Of a stretch of 64,000 nucleotides of DNA, positions 53,201 to 63,591 are shown one piece after another (the stretch's first letter is position 1; each line of letters opens with the position of its first letter). The notes under the pieces are model-generated. The model was not told the DNA's origin and did not search any database. It was given only the letters and a program-made list of their open reading frames with translations. The position numbers were made by a program, and so were the translations under genes. Origin of the DNA: Pleomorphomonas sp. JP5 (GTDB lineage Bacteria > Pseudomonadota > Alphaproteobacteria > Rhizobiales > Pleomorphomonadaceae); contig NZ_JAMDLI010000007.1 of assembly GCF_023721815.1 (NCBI RefSeq), forward strand, positions 62,001 through 126,000. Direction: 5' to 3'.

Positions 53201-53235
53201 GTTCCGGCGGCTCGCGTCGCCGGAACCCGTTTTCT
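53201..53235 (+). terminator. Probable intrinsic terminator of the isomerase gene
   Basis: GTTCCGGCG (53201-53209) pairs with CGCCGGAAC (53218-53226), followed by CCGTTTTCT. A 9-bp GC-rich stem with a short T-run, about 140 bp after the isomerase stop and beyond the structured repeat. Confidence 0.65.
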
Positions 53236-53286
53236 CGACATGGCCGGTATGACTTCGCCCGGCGTTGACAGCGGGCGAACTTAATG

Positions 53287-53303
53287 TGGAATATTATATT
53301 CCA
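53287..53303. promoter_or_regulatory. Orphan 17-bp palindrome TGGAATAT-T-ATATTCCA
   Basis: A perfect inverted repeat with a single central base, AT-rich in a GC-rich context. Its form recalls operators of GntR-family sugar regulators. It is about 410 bp upstream of the LacI gene and not next to any start codon in this window, so its target is unclear. Confidence 0.5.
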
Positions 53304-53333
53304 GTTTTGGTGGCAGCCGGGGAGACTTCTCGT

Positions 53334-53590
53334 CCTGAGGTCCTGCGCATGAAGCGCAGGATGACAATTAATTGATATGAAACAAGGGGATGCGTCGCGT
53401 TTCCGGTGCGCGGTCGGCGACCGGAAGAGGCTCCCGCTCCCGTCAGGCCGTCATCCTGCGCTTTATGCGCAGGACCTCAGGCAGGATGGAGCAAGGGGTT
53501 GCTATCGGACTCCGCTTCTATCCCTCTCCTGTCATCCTGCGCGAAGGCCGCTTGCATTCGCGAGCGAATGCAAGGTGGACCTCAGGCAGG
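53334..53590. repeat. Three GTCATCCTGCGC repeat cores upstream of the LacI gene
   Basis: Cores at 53334-53365 (-), 53450-53485 (+) and 53531-53590 (+). The first two have the loop CATGAAG/CTTTATG, a third loop variant. The third carries the nested CTTGCATTCGC...GCGAATGCAAG hairpin. Together with the structured element and orphan palindrome, they fill the 638-bp gap between the isomerase and LacI genes. Confidence 0.8.
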
Positions 53591-53699
53591 AAGGGGCGGT
53601 GAGGGATGTATCGGGCTCTAGAAGCCTTTGAAAAGTATGGGATTCGTTCGGAACGGCCAACCGGCCGCCTGAGGTGAGTTTACGTTTCCAGGAGCACGC

Positions 53700-54725
53700 A
53701 TGCGTCCCACAGTCCACGACGTCGCCAAAGCCGCGGGAGTTGGCCTTGCCACGGTGGACCGCGTGCTGAACGACCGGCCCGGCGTGCGCGCCGCCACGGC
53801 CGAGCGCGTGCGGGCCGCCGTCGACCGGCTGGGCTACGTGCGCGACGCCTCGGCGGCGGCATTGGCCCGCAAGCGCATCGACCGGCTGGTGTTCATCATC
53901 CCCGATGGCCCCAGCGACTTCATGCGCCACCTGGACGCCGAGGCGCGCGAGGCGCGCAAGCGGCTGGCCGGCAAGCGCGTCGACATCGAGGTGCGCAGCG
54001 TGCCCGCCTTCGACGGCGAGGCGCTGACCGACGCGCTCCGCCGCATCGACACCGCCGCCGTGGCCGGCGTGGCGCTGGTGGCCACGGAATCGGCGACCGT
54101 CCGGGCCGAGCTCTGCCGCCTCAACGCCGCCGGCGTGCCCGTGGTCACGCTGGTGTCCGACGCACCGCGCTTCCCCCGCCACCACTATGTCGGCATCGAC
54201 AACGTCGCCGCCGGCCGCACCGCCGCCAGCCTGCTCGGCCAGTTTCTCAGCGGGCGCGAGGGCAAGATCGTCGTCATCGCCGGCTCCATGCTGGTGCGCG
54301 ACCACGTCGAGCGCCGCATGGGCTTCGAGCAGGTGATCAACGCCGAGTTCCCGCGCCTTCAGGCCTCCGTCACGCTGGAAGGCCGCGACGAGCGCGAAGC
54401 GACGCGCCAGGCGCTCAGCGACTGCCTGAGGCGCGAGGGCGACATCGTCGGCCTCTACAACATCGGTGGCGGCCACCAGGGCATTCTCGACGTGCTGGCC
54501 GAGCTGCCGCCCGAGGCCCGCCCCGTGGTGGTGGCGCACGAACTCTACGACGTGACGCGCACCGCCCTGCGCGACGGCCTCATCCACGCCGTCATCAACC
54601 AGGACGCCGGCCACGAGATCCGCAGCGCCATCCGCGTGCTCCGCTCGCAGATCGACGGCACGCCGCTCAACGCCAACCAGGAAACGATCCGCATCGAGAT
54701 CTACCTGCGCGACAACCTGCCCTGA
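53700..54725 (+). CDS. LacI-family transcriptional regulator
   Basis: A 341-residue regulator. VHDVAKAAGVGLATVDRVLNDRPGV (residues 5-29) is the LacI helix-turn-helix, followed by the hinge and a periplasmic-binding-protein-like sensor of the type-1 family (GREGKIVVIAGSMLVRDHVERRMGFEQVI). TVDRVLN in place of TVSRVLN places it in the group that commonly controls ribose, inositol or xylose-type ABC systems. ATG 53700 follows CCAGGAGCACGC. No ABC operon follows; the isomerase upstream is the nearest sugar gene. Its operator is not identified. Confidence 0.87.
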   Translation: MRPTVHDVAKAAGVGLATVDRVLNDRPGVRAATAERVRAAVDRLGYVRDASAAALARKRIDRLVFIIPDGPSDFMRHLDAEAREARKRLAGKRVDIEVRSVPAFDGEALTDALRRIDTAAVAGVALVATESATVRAELCRLNAAGVPVVTLVSDAPRFPRHHYVGIDNVAAGRTAASLLGQFLSGREGKIVVIAGSMLVRDHVERRMGFEQVINAEFPRLQASVTLEGRDEREATRQALSDCLRREGDIVGLYNIGGGHQGILDVLAELPPEARPVVVAHELYDVTRTALRDGLIHAVINQDAGHEIRSAIRVLRSQIDGTPLNANQETIRIEIYLRDNLP

Positions 54726-55284
54726 CGGCCGTTTTCCGCACCCTATTCATATTCATACCAAAGCATGAGTCCCGCCACTCGAGCGAGACCGGTCTACGCA
54801 AACCGGATTGCGAGCTGCCCCGCAAAGTGACTCCAAGTTGAAATGGACCAATGCCACGCCGATTAGGAAACCCCCGACTTTTCTCGGTAGCACCCACTCC
54901 GGCGTTCAAGACCTTCAAGAATAAAGAGTGAGATATAGAACATTGTGTGACACGGAAATCGCATCGCTCACGTTGATATGAAGCGATTTTAAGTTCTCTC
55001 CACCTTCGATGACATCGATTTTTTGCCTGGCACGCCAGTATTTCAGCGCGCCATACGTCGAAACACGGATATAGATCAAACTTTATCAAATTTCTTGAGA
55101 GCTATAAACATCGTTAACCACCGAAGCGCAACTCTCTACTGGATATCGGACAACCGCGACCGTCATAGCTGGGGTGCGGCAGATAGCGACGAATGCCCGG
55201 GCGTGGTCCGCTCGGGGTTCCAGGCTAGCTGCCCGCCCCGGTTGCTTTTTGGCGAGGGTCTCGGATCACCAGAAGGGTGCCACG
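54726..55284. other. 559-bp gap with the chemoreceptor promoter region
   Basis: No gene is supported. The DNA is AT-richer than its flanks. GTTAACCACC at 55113-55122 contains TTAACCAC, one base from the CtrA half-site seen before the chemoreceptor at 17383. Nothing else was recognised. Confidence 0.4.
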
Positions 55285-56955
55285 ATGGACCGCCTGAAGA
55301 TCGCCCACCGGCTCTATGCCGGCTTTGCCTTTGTCACGCTGATGCTGATCGCCGTCAGCGTGGTGGGTTACGTTTACCTGACCGACGCCGCCACCTACAC
55401 GCGGGAGTCGGTCCGCGTGCTGTCCCAGACCGGCGACATCGAGACCGCCCTCAAGTACATCGCCAAGGGCCGCGCCGGCTTCTACGAGGCGGCGGCCCAG
55501 CCCGCCCGGCAGGCCGAGCTGTTCGGCCAGATGGACCAGGCCTTCGCGGCCGCCGTGGCCAAGCTCGAAGAGGTGAGCAAGTCCACCCGCGATCCGGCCC
55601 GCAAGGCCAAGGCCGCTGAGCTGGAACAGACGCTGAAGACCTACCACACCGGCGTCATGACGCTGGCCGGCCAGATGCAGAGCGGCGACCAGTCCGCCGC
55701 CAACTCCGACCTGCGCGCGCAGCTGGCCGCCACCTACCCCATCATCGACCGGCTCGGCACCGAGCTGTCCGACGCCTACGGCAAGCGCGGCGTACAAATC
55801 GGCCAGGATAGCGCCGCCGCCGTTCAGCGGGGCATTACCATCGAGATCGCCATCAGCGCCGTCGCGGCCTTGCTCGCCGTGGCCATCGCCGCCGTCAGCG
55901 CCCTTTCAGTGACGCGGCCGCTGGGCGTCGCCATCAATTACGTGCTCGCCCTCGGGCGAGGCGAAAAGGACGTGGTGGTGACCATCGTCGGCCGTCGCGA
56001 CGATTTCGGCGTCCTCGGCGGCGTTCTGGAGCAGTGCCGGCAGAGCATGATCGCCGACGAGCAGGCTCGCATCGAACGCGAAACCCGCGAGCATGCCGAG
56101 CGCGAACAGCTCAACCGCCGGCAGGTGCTGGCCGACCAGTTCGTCGCCGAAATGCGCGACCTCGCCGCCAACTTCGCCGAGTCCTCCGAGGAGATCGCCG
56201 ACAGCGCCCGCAGCCTGTCCGCCACCGCCGAGGAAACCGCCCGTCAGGCCCAGGCCGTGGCCGCGGCGGCCGAACAGGCGGCCAGCAACGTGCAGACCGT
56301 CGCCGCCTCGTCCGAGGAGATGGCCGCCTCCGTCAACGAGATCAGCTCGCAGGTCGACCATTCGGCCGAGGTGGCCGAGCTGGCCTATGGCGAGGCGCAG
56401 GCCTCCAACGCCCGCATCTCCACCCTCGCCGCGTCGGCTGCCGCCATCGGCGACGTGGTCAACATCATCCGCGGCATCGCCGAGCAGACCAACCTCCTGG
56501 CGCTCAACGCCACCATCGAGGCGGCGCGGGCGGGCGAGGCCGGCAAGGGCTTCGCCGTCGTCGCGGCGGAAGTGAAGCAGCTGGCCGACCAGACGTCGAA
56601 GGCCACCGGCGACATCGAGGCCAAGGTGGCGGAAATCCAGGAGTCGACCGGCAACACGGTCCATTCCATCACCTCCATCGTCAAGACGATCACCAACATC
56701 AAGGAGGTGGCCTCCGCCATCGCCGGCGCGGTGGAGGAACAGGGCGCGGCAACCACGGAAATAGCCAGCAACTGCCAGCAAGCCGCCGTCGGCACCACGG
56801 AGGTCACGGAAAACATCACCGGCGTCGGCCAGGCGGCCGAAATGACCGGAGCCGCCTCCACCCAGCTGATGAACCTCTCCTCCGGCCTGTCGACCAAGGC
56901 AAAGGGTCTGCAAACGGTGGTGGAAACCTTCGTCACCAAGTTCGCGGCGGCGTGA
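55285..56955 (+). CDS. Methyl-accepting chemotaxis protein
   Basis: A 556-residue chemoreceptor. The first helix is at residues ~10-30 ([20 protein letters not shown]), the periplasmic four-helix-bundle-like sensor follows to ~185, the second helix is at ~190-212 ([20 protein letters not shown]), then HAMP and the MA domain with [29 protein letters not shown] near residue 405. The signalling domain closely matches the chemoreceptor at 36659 while the sensor differs, indicating duplication and sensor replacement. ATG 55285 follows AGAAGGGTGCC. No CheR-binding tail is present. Confidence 0.92.
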   Translation: MDRLKIAHRLYAGFAFVTLMLIAVSVVGYVYLTDAATYTRESVRVLSQTGDIETALKYIAKGRAGFYEAAAQPARQAELFGQMDQAFAAAVAKLEEVSKSTRDPARKAKAAELEQTLKTYHTGVMTLAGQMQSGDQSAANSDLRAQLAATYPIIDRLGTELSDAYGKRGVQIGQDSAAAVQRGITIEIAISAVAALLAVAIAAVSALSVTRPLGVAINYVLALGRGEKDVVVTIVGRRDDFGVLGGVLEQCRQSMIADEQARIERETREHAEREQLNRRQVLADQFVAEMRDLAANFAESSEEIADSARSLSATAEETARQAQAVAAAAEQAASNVQTVAASSEEMAASVNEISSQVDHSAEVAELAYGEAQASNARISTLAASAAAIGDVVNIIRGIAEQTNLLALNATIEAARAGEAGKGFAVVAAEVKQLADQTSKATGDIEAKVAEIQESTGNTVHSITSIVKTITNIKEVASAIAGAVEEQGAATTEIASNCQQAAVGTTEVTENITGVGQAAEMTGAASTQLMNLSSGLSTKAKGLQTVVETFVTKFAAA

Positions 56956-56975
56956 GCGGCGGACCGCGTCGATAG

Positions 56976-56997
56976 GCCCGGAGCAACCGCCCCGGGC
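56976..56997 (+). terminator. Weak hairpin after the chemoreceptor gene
   Basis: GCCCGG (56976-56981) pairs with CCGGGC (56992-56997), followed by TTCCTGT. The stem is short and the T-run poor. It lies between convergent genes (chemoreceptor + and hsdS -). Confidence 0.35.
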
Positions 56998-57056
56998 TTC
57001 CTGTGGAATGGGAATGCTCCTCAGGCGCGAGCGAGGGGCGGCGACACGCTGCCCCT

Positions 57057-58763
57057 TCAGGCCGCCAACGCCTGCTCGACCAGCGCCGTGGCCAACTGCC
57101 GTTGAACGGCGCGAGACTCGGCGATCTGCGCCTTCAGGCTGTCGCATAGAGCAAACAGCTCATCGACCTTGGCGACGATGCGATGCTGCTCCGCGAGAGG
57201 AGGGAGTGGGATGGGCAATGAACATATATGCGACTGATTTACGGTCTTCTGCCCAGCAGTCGTAATGAACAGTTTCCGAATCCGCTCTCGCATAATCTGC
57301 GACTGACTATATACTTCCAGATAAAAAGGATCGATAATTTCCGAAGAGAGACGCATCCTTATGAAATGATCGCAATATATCGAATCTCCCGGGTCATCGA
57401 CTAGAACAAACTTACCTACAATATCGGAACTACCATTCACGCGTACAATTAATATATCCCCGAACTTCAGACCGTACTTAAGTATAGATTTGCGATCTAT
57501 ATTCAGTTCACGGCTGTCGGAAAGACTAATTCGAGTATCTTCAACGTCGGCAAGCCGAAGTACCGTAACCGGTCGCCCACCGATATCACCTCTACTACTC
57601 ACGCCATTCTGAAACTCTGGCCCAAGCTGCCCCAACGAAACCCACTCCCAACCGCCGGGCAGGTGATATGGAGGATATGCCTCAGCCGAGCGCCCGCTGT
57701 TTCGAGAGGGATTGCCCATCGACAAAACCCGACTCATCAACTCTCCAGCAGGCGTGTCTGAGGAATACTGACTTGTCAGTTTCCCCAAAACGGCAAGTTG
57801 TACAATCGTCTGCCTCAGCGCATCGACGCTAGCCTCTGTGGTGAAGATGGTCGGGAAGTGTTGGCTGAGGCGTTGCCAGTTGGCGGCGAAGTCGTCGGCA
57901 TCCTGGCTTTGGATCAGGGTGTCCAGCAGGGTCTTGACCAGGGCGGCGTGAACGGTTTCGGCATCCGCCTGCTGCGCCTCCAACCAGTCGCACAGCGCCA
58001 TCAACTCATCGACTTTGGCGACGATGCGGCGCTGTTCGGCGAGGGGGGGGATGGCGAGAGGGGCAACTCGCAGCTTCTCCTGCGAGATGTTCATCTGGCT
58101 TTCCGCCATTCCAGACTTGGCCGCCTCAAGGAACTCTGCCGTGACACCAGCATTCATGGCCAAGCAAACAAACCCGGAATCGATGATGTCGCCCACAACG
58201 TGGATACGGATTATTTTATCGGAGATCATCAACTTCGGGCGCGTGTGTTGCACAAGACAAGACACCCCCACCCTATTCTTTGGACCGGCCCTTGTTATGA
58301 GGATGTCTCCCGACCTCACCTCAAGTTCAGGCCTCGCACGAAGACTAGAAGGAAGCTGTTTATTCTCCGCTTGAAGATAGTTGAGCGATTGAACGGCCGT
58401 GGTTTTGAGAACGCCCCAGGTTGCTTCAGAGGGTGAGGGTTCAGCCAAACAGGCAGGACTCCAACCTGCATCGATCGAACCAATGATGTCGCCGAGAGAT
58501 GCAGATGACCATCCTTGTGGAGTTTCGATCTCTGCAACGGGCCGCGACGGACGGGACGGCCCTTTTCTGATGCTGCCGGCTTCAATCAGCCTCCGTCTCT
58601 CGTCCTCAATCCGCTTCAGCAACTCGCTCGCCGGCTCGTCCTTCGGGTCCTGCGGTACCAGCTTTCCCCGCACCGCCAGATCCAGGATCAAGCCGCGCAA
58701 CGCCTTGATGCCATCCGGGGCGGCGGCGATCAGAGGGAGATTGTCGATCAGGGCCTGCGTCAC
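57057..58763 (-). CDS. hsdS: Type I restriction-modification specificity subunit
   Basis: A 568-residue specificity protein starting at GTG 58763, which overlaps the hsdM stop by 4 bp (GTGA). It has the classical two-fold plan: N-terminal conserved part, TRD1 (about residues 85-235), conserved helix PPLAEQRRIVAKVDELMALCDWLEA, TRD2 (about 365-500), then the repeat helix PPLAEQHRIVAKVDELFALCDSLKA. The two TRDs read the two halves of a bipartite DNA target. Both TRD-coding parts (about 57.2-57.8 and 58.1-58.4 kb) are AT-rich while the helices are GC-rich, so the TRDs look recently exchanged. The first ~440 codons of the longer open frame upstream overlap hsdM and are not part of it. Confidence 0.9.
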   Translation of the reverse strand: MTQALIDNLPLIAAAPDGIKALRGLILDLAVRGKLVPQDPKDEPASELLKRIEDERRRLIEAGSIRKGPSRPSRPVAEIETPQGWSSASLGDIIGSIDAGWSPACLAEPSPSEATWGVLKTTAVQSLNYLQAENKQLPSSLRARPELEVRSGDILITRAGPKNRVGVSCLVQHTRPKLMISDKIIRIHVVGDIIDSGFVCLAMNAGVTAEFLEAAKSGMAESQMNISQEKLRVAPLAIPPLAEQRRIVAKVDELMALCDWLEAQQADAETVHAALVKTLLDTLIQSQDADDFAANWQRLSQHFPTIFTTEASVDALRQTIVQLAVLGKLTSQYSSDTPAGELMSRVLSMGNPSRNSGRSAEAYPPYHLPGGWEWVSLGQLGPEFQNGVSSRGDIGGRPVTVLRLADVEDTRISLSDSRELNIDRKSILKYGLKFGDILIVRVNGSSDIVGKFVLVDDPGDSIYCDHFIRMRLSSEIIDPFYLEVYSQSQIMRERIRKLFITTAGQKTVNQSHICSLPIPLPPLAEQHRIVAKVDELFALCDSLKAQIAESRAVQRQLATALVEQALAA

Positions 58764-60229
58764 GCCTTGCCCTCCAGCGCAGCGGCGAGCGCGGCCCTGA
58801 TCCGGTCGCGGGTGGCGGCGACGGCGGCCTGGAGATCGGCGTATTGCTTCAGCAGCACCTCGGGGTCGCGCACCTCCTCGGCGGCCCGATGGGGGTTCTT
58901 GAAGTCCAGATTGTAGTTGCCCGCCTTGATCTCGGCGATGTCCACGCACCAGGCGTGTTCGGTGGTCTTGCGGGCGGCGAAGCCATCGGCCTCGCTGCCC
59001 CACCAGTCGCGCTCGGGGCCGAACTCCTCGACCCGCATGGGCTTGGTCTTGGAATAGTTCTTCACCCCCTGGGGATAGGGATGCTCGTAGAACCAGGTGC
59101 GCCGGGTCGGGCGGCCCTTGGTGAAGAACAGCAGGTTGGTCTTGATGCCGGTGTAGGGATTGAACACGCCGTTGGGCAGGCGCACCACGGTGTGCAAGTC
59201 GCAGGCGTCCAGCAGGTGTTCCTTGATGCGCGTCTTGATGCCCTCGCCGAACAGCGTGCCGTCGGGCAGCACCACGGCGGCGCGGCCGCCATCCTTCAGC
59301 AGGTGGGTGATCAGCACCAGGAACAGGTCGGCGGTTTCGCGCGTGCGGAAGGTGGCGGGGAAGCTGGCCTCGATGCCGTCTTCCTCGATGCCGCCGAACG
59401 GCGGGTTGGTGACGATCACGTCCATCCGATCCCTCGGGCCGTAGCTGATGAGGGATCGCGACAGCGTGTTGTCGTGCCGGATGTTGGTGGGCACCTCGAT
59501 GCCGTGCAGGATCATGTTGGTGGTGGCGAGAAGATGCGGCAGCGGCTTCTTTTCCACACCGTGGATCGACGCCTGGAGCCGGGCCTCGTCCTCCACCGTC
59601 TTCACGTCGTTCTTGCGGATGTGCTCGATGGCCGAGGTGAGGAAGCCGCCGGTGCCGCAGGCCGGGTCCAATATCTGTTCGCCCAGGCGCGGGTTGACCC
59701 GCTCGACCATGAACTCGGTGACGGCGCGCGGCGTGTAATACTCGCCGGCATTGCCGGCGTTTTGCAGGTCCCTCAGGATCTGCTCGTAGATGTCGCCGAA
59801 CAGGTGGCGCTCCTGCGCCTTGTTGAGGTCGATGCCCTCCTCGATCTTGTTGATCACCTGCCGGATCAACTGGCCCGACTTCATGTAGTTGTAGGCGTCC
59901 TCGAACACGCCTCGGATGACGAAGGCGCGCTTGTCGCCGCCCTTGCCCGTCAGCGTCTGAAGGCCGGGGAACAGCGTGTTGTCGATGAAGTCCTTCAGCT
60001 CCTCGCCGGTGATGCCCTCGGCATCGGCGGCCCAGTTGCGCCAGCGCAGCGGCTCGGGCAGCGGCGAGCGATAGGCATCGTCCAGCAGCTCCCATTCCTG
60101 CTCGCGATCGTCATAGATCTTCAGGAACAGCATCCACACCAGCTGGCCGATCCGCTGGGCGTCGCCGTCGACGCCCACGTCCTTGCGCATGATGTCCTGA
60201 ATCGCCTTCACCGTCGCACTGATCGACAT
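58760..60229 (-). CDS. hsdM: Type I restriction-modification DNA methyltransferase subunit (N6-adenine)
   Basis: A 489-residue methylase. The N-terminal ~130 residues form the HsdM helical domain (LVWMLFLKIYDDREQEWELL); LDPACGTGGFLTSAI is the SAM motif I; DVIVTNPPFGGIEEDG is the catalytic NPPF motif of N6-adenine methylases. With HsdS it methylates host DNA at the target; with HsdR added it restricts unmodified DNA. It starts 12 bp after hsdR and overlaps hsdS by 4 bp. All catalytic motifs look intact. Confidence 0.93.
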   Translation of the reverse strand: MSISATVKAIQDIMRKDVGVDGDAQRIGQLVWMLFLKIYDDREQEWELLDDAYRSPLPEPLRWRNWAADAEGITGEELKDFIDNTLFPGLQTLTGKGGDKRAFVIRGVFEDAYNYMKSGQLIRQVINKIEEGIDLNKAQERHLFGDIYEQILRDLQNAGNAGEYYTPRAVTEFMVERVNPRLGEQILDPACGTGGFLTSAIEHIRKNDVKTVEDEARLQASIHGVEKKPLPHLLATTNMILHGIEVPTNIRHDNTLSRSLISYGPRDRMDVIVTNPPFGGIEEDGIEASFPATFRTRETADLFLVLITHLLKDGGRAAVVLPDGTLFGEGIKTRIKEHLLDACDLHTVVRLPNGVFNPYTGIKTNLLFFTKGRPTRRTWFYEHPYPQGVKNYSKTKPMRVEEFGPERDWWGSEADGFAARKTTEHAWCVDIAEIKAGNYNLDFKNPHRAAEEVRDPEVLLKQYADLQAAVAATRDRIRAALAAALEGKA

Positions 60230-60241
60230 GCCCGCCCCAAA

Positions 60242-62617
60242 TCACCCGTACAGTTGGTTCTCAAGGTCCTGGACCGCCTGCAGATAGCGGTCCTTGCCGC
60301 CGAACGCGTCGAGCAGTTCCCTGGCGCTGCCCATTCCGGTGAAGGGGTCCAGCTGCAAGACCTTGATGTCTTCCACGTTCTCTATGCCGGTATCGGCGTA
60401 CTTGTCGAGCAGCGCTTCCAGAACCTCACGGGCGATGCCGCCATAGCGGGCGAAGTAGTCGCGCTTGCGAACGTTTTCCGCCCGCTCGCGCCGCGACAGC
60501 GGCGGCTGGTCGAACGCCACGTGGCAGACGAGATCGAAGGGGTCGAGGGAGCGGCCTTGCTTCTTCTCGACCTCCTCGGCCAGGGCCTCCCACAACACGC
60601 CCTGGGCGGCCATTTCGTCGAGGATGGCCTTCTTGCGCTCGGCGGCCGTCCAACGGCGCAGGAAATCATCCATCGAGGCATAGTGCTTGCGAACGCGCGT
60701 CCGGGTGTAGTCGCGCAGGGACTCGGTGATCAGCCCGCCATCCGGCCCGTAGTACTGCACCCGCTCGGCCATGACGGCCACCGGCACGTCATCGACGTAG
60801 TAGCGACGGCGCGGCTCGGCCATCCCGCCCGGCGACTGACCTTCGGGCTGGGTGAAATCGTCGGGACCGCCGGGCATCCCCGGCGCTTCGGGCCCGGCGG
60901 GCGCGTCGGGATCGTCGGGCGGCACCGGCGGGTCGCCCGGCCCCGGCTCGTAGATCTGGACGGGATCGCCGTCGAAGGCGGGGTCGGCGAACAGCTCGGT
61001 CGCCCGCTTGAAGTCCATGATCGTGAACCAGAACTTGTTGTAGTCCTCGTTGACGCGGGTGCCACGCCCGATGATCTGCTTGAACTCGGTCATCGACTGG
61101 ATGCGTTGGTCCAGCACGATCAGCTTGCAGGTTTGGGCGTCCACCCCGGTGGTCATCAGCTTGCTGGTGGTGGCAATCACCGGATAGCGGCTTTCCGGGT
61201 CGATGAAATTGTCCAGCTCGGCCTTGCCCTCCATCTCGTCGCCGGTGATGCGCATGACATACTTGCGGTTCTCGGCCACCTTGAGGGGGTTGAGGTTGAC
61301 CAGCGCCTGCCGCATCCGCTCGGCGTGCTCGATGTCCTCGCAGAACACGATGGTCTTCTGGTAGGGGTCGGTGGCCGTCAGGAACTCGGTGACCTTGCGG
61401 GCCACCAGCTCGGTGCGCTGGGTGAGGATCAGCTGGCGGTCGAAATCGCGCTGATTGTAGATGCGGTCCTCGATCAGATTGCCGTATTTGTCGGCCTTGC
61501 CATCCTCCGGCCGCCAGCCCTGAAGGTCCTTGTCGAAGTCGATGCGCACCACCTTGTAGGGTGCGAGGAAACCGTCCTCGATGCCCTGGCGCAGCGAGTA
61601 GGTGTAAACCGGCTGACCGAAGTAATCGATGTTCGATACATCGCGCGTTTCCTTGGGCGTCGCCGTCATGCCGATGTGGGTGGCCGAGGCGAAGTAATCG
61701 AGGATCTCGCGCCATGCCGAGTCGGCAGCGGCGCTGCCGCGATGGCATTCGTCCACCACCACAAGGTCGAAGAAGTCCGGCGAGAACTGCCGGTAGATGT
61801 TCTTCTCTTCCTCGGAGCCGGTCACCGCCTGATAGAGCGACAGGTAGACCTCGAACGACTTGTCGATCTGCCGCTTGCTGATCTTGGTCATGGCGGGACC
61901 GAACGGCTTGAAGTCGTTGTTGCGCGTCTGATCCACCAGGATGTTGCGGTCGGCGAGGAACAGGATGCGCTTCTTTCGCTTGGCCCGCCACAGGCGCCAG
62001 ACGATCTGGAAGGCGGTGTAGGTCTTGCCGGTGCCGGTCGCCATGACCAGCAGCACGCGGTTCTGCCCTTGGGCGACCGCCTCGACCGCGCGATTGATGG
62101 CATTGGTCTGGTAGTAGCGGGGCGACCGTCCGGTCCCGTCGTCATGATAGGGGGCGACCACCGTCGCCGCCGCCGTTTCGGTCAGGCCTTTCCAGGCACG
62201 ATAGCGATCCCACAGGACATCCGGCGACGGAAACAGATCGAGCGTCAGTTCCGTTTCCACCTTGTCGCCCAGGCCGGTGCGGTCGTGGAACAGAAAGCCG
62301 TCGCCGTTGCTGGCGAAGGCAAAGGGCACATCCAGCATCTCGGCATAGCGCAAGGCCTGCTGCATGCCGGCACCGACGGAATGGCTGTTGTCCTTGGCCT
62401 CGATCACCGCCAGCGGAAGGTTGGGCTGGTGGGAAAGCACGTAATCGGCGCGGCAGACTTCGCCCCGGCCGTGCATCCGCCCGCGCACGATGATGCGACC
62501 CTTGGTGAAGGTGACCTCTTCCCGGACTTGCTCCTGTACGTCCCAGCCGGCCCCGGTTATCGCGGGCGTGATGAACTTGGTGCAGATGTCCCGCTCGGAA
62601 AGCGCCTTCTTGTCCAT
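60242..62617 (-). CDS. hsdR: Type I restriction endonuclease subunit
   Basis: A 791-residue translocase-nuclease starting at ATG 62617. The nuclease domain is N-terminal: [20 protein letters not shown] gives the D...ExK pattern. Motor motifs follow: [19 protein letters not shown] (Walker A), [14 protein letters not shown] (DECH), [14 protein letters not shown] and [18 protein letters not shown] (motif VI). A Pro/Asp/Gly-rich linker (about residues 530-580) separates motor and C-terminal domain, which docks to HsdM. The operon order hsdR-hsdM-hsdS is one of the normal ones. The upstream extension of the frame to 62839 overlaps the divergent acetyltransferase leader. Confidence 0.92.
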   Translation of the reverse strand: MDKKALSERDICTKFITPAITGAGWDVQEQVREEVTFTKGRIIVRGRMHGRGEVCRADYVLSHQPNLPLAVIEAKDNSHSVGAGMQQALRYAEMLDVPFAFASNGDGFLFHDRTGLGDKVETELTLDLFPSPDVLWDRYRAWKGLTETAAATVVAPYHDDGTGRSPRYYQTNAINRAVEAVAQGQNRVLLVMATGTGKTYTAFQIVWRLWRAKRKKRILFLADRNILVDQTRNNDFKPFGPAMTKISKRQIDKSFEVYLSLYQAVTGSEEEKNIYRQFSPDFFDLVVVDECHRGSAAADSAWREILDYFASATHIGMTATPKETRDVSNIDYFGQPVYTYSLRQGIEDGFLAPYKVVRIDFDKDLQGWRPEDGKADKYGNLIEDRIYNQRDFDRQLILTQRTELVARKVTEFLTATDPYQKTIVFCEDIEHAERMRQALVNLNPLKVAENRKYVMRITGDEMEGKAELDNFIDPESRYPVIATTSKLMTTGVDAQTCKLIVLDQRIQSMTEFKQIIGRGTRVNEDYNKFWFTIMDFKRATELFADPAFDGDPVQIYEPGPGDPPVPPDDPDAPAGPEAPGMPGGPDDFTQPEGQSPGGMAEPRRRYYVDDVPVAVMAERVQYYGPDGGLITESLRDYTRTRVRKHYASMDDFLRRWTAAERKKAILDEMAAQGVLWEALAEEVEKKQGRSLDPFDLVCHVAFDQPPLSRRERAENVRKRDYFARYGGIAREVLEALLDKYADTGIENVEDIKVLQLDPFTGMGSARELLDAFGGKDRYLQAVQDLENQLYG

Positions 62618-62777
62618 CCTCGCCCCGCCTCTCCCAACAGTTGAGAACTCTAGCCGCGACATCCGACGGCGGCAAGGGAGGCGAATGCGCATGACGTCCA
62701 AGCGCTTATGCCACCAGCGCGGAGTGGCGGCCCGGTGCCGGTTGCCTCCGCCGCCCGGCGCGGCGTAACGTCGGGCC

Positions 62778-63305
62778 ATGAACCCTTCCTTCGACATCCG
62801 CGACGCCGTGGCGGCCGACGCCGAGGGCATCGCCGCCATCTACAATCACGCCGTCCTCCACACCACCGCCATCTGGATCGACACGCCGGTCGACATCGCC
62901 AACCGCGCCGCCTGGCTCGCCGGCGTGCAACGCCAGGGCTATCCGGTGCTGGTCGCGGTGGATGCGGACGCAAGCGTGCTCGGCTACGCCGCCTTCGGCG
63001 ACTGGCGCCCGTTCGACGGCGACAGCCACACGGTGGAGCACTCGATCTACATCCGCCACGACGCGCGCGGCCGGGGCGTCGGCAAGGCGCTGATGGAAGC
63101 GCTGATCGCCCGCGCCAAAGCGCTCGGCAAGCACGCGATGATCGCCGCCATCGACGCCGGCAACCCCGCCTCGCTGGCCCTGCACGTCAAGCTCGGCTTC
63201 CGCGAGGTCGGCCTTCTGCCGCAAGTCGGCATGAAGTTCGGCAAATGGCTCGACCTCGCCTTCCTGCAACTGATGCTGGATGACAGGGCGACGCCGGAGG
63301 GGTGA
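62778..63305 (+). CDS. GNAT acetyltransferase, phosphinothricin acetyltransferase-like, second copy
   Basis: A 175-residue GNAT enzyme, close paralogue of the protein at 27279-27803: the two share YNHAV-HTTAIW, HTVEHS-Y-R-DARGRG and [23 protein letters not shown]. The acetyl-CoA loop is [10 protein letters not shown]. It differs in having an ATG start at 62778 and no adjacent transporter or XRE-cupin regulator. Likely substrates are phosphinothricin-like amino acids or methionine sulfoximine. It is divergent from hsdR, 160 bp away. Confidence 0.87.
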   Translation: MNPSFDIRDAVAADAEGIAAIYNHAVLHTTAIWIDTPVDIANRAAWLAGVQRQGYPVLVAVDADASVLGYAAFGDWRPFDGDSHTVEHSIYIRHDARGRGVGKALMEALIARAKALGKHAMIAAIDAGNPASLALHVKLGFREVGLLPQVGMKFGKWLDLAFLQLMLDDRATPEG

Positions 63306-63591
63306 TGGGGCTGAGGGGCCAGATCTTCCATCACGCCCCAGAAGGGCAAGGGAATACGACGCAAATCATTGGTTTATATCACTTAATTGTCATCCTGGCG
63401 CAGGCCAGGACCTCAGGACGAGATATCTCCCGGCCACTATCAGTCTCCATGAAACAAGCGAGCCCGATAACCCCCCCTCGTTCCATCCTGCCCGAGGTCC
63501 TGGCCTTCGCCAGGATGACGGGAGGGGGATGGGAACGGGCGCCTCACCCTGCAACCGCGAGACGGCCTGATAGGAGCGGTAACCTCCCCCC
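63306..63591. repeat. Gap with a variant pair of the palindromic repeat
   Basis: Cores at 63389-63419 (+) and 63491-63519 (-). Both have GTCATCCTGGC...GCCAGGACCTC, a stem variant with TGG/CCA replacing TGCG/CGCA, changed on both arms. Unlike the other pairs they point away from each other's GATGAC ends (plus first, minus second). No gene is seen. Confidence 0.75.

Noticed and set aside
58844-62644. 1266-codon plus-strand frame across hsdM and hsdR
   Set aside because: Antisense artefact of high GC; both genes on the minus strand have all type I R-M motifs.
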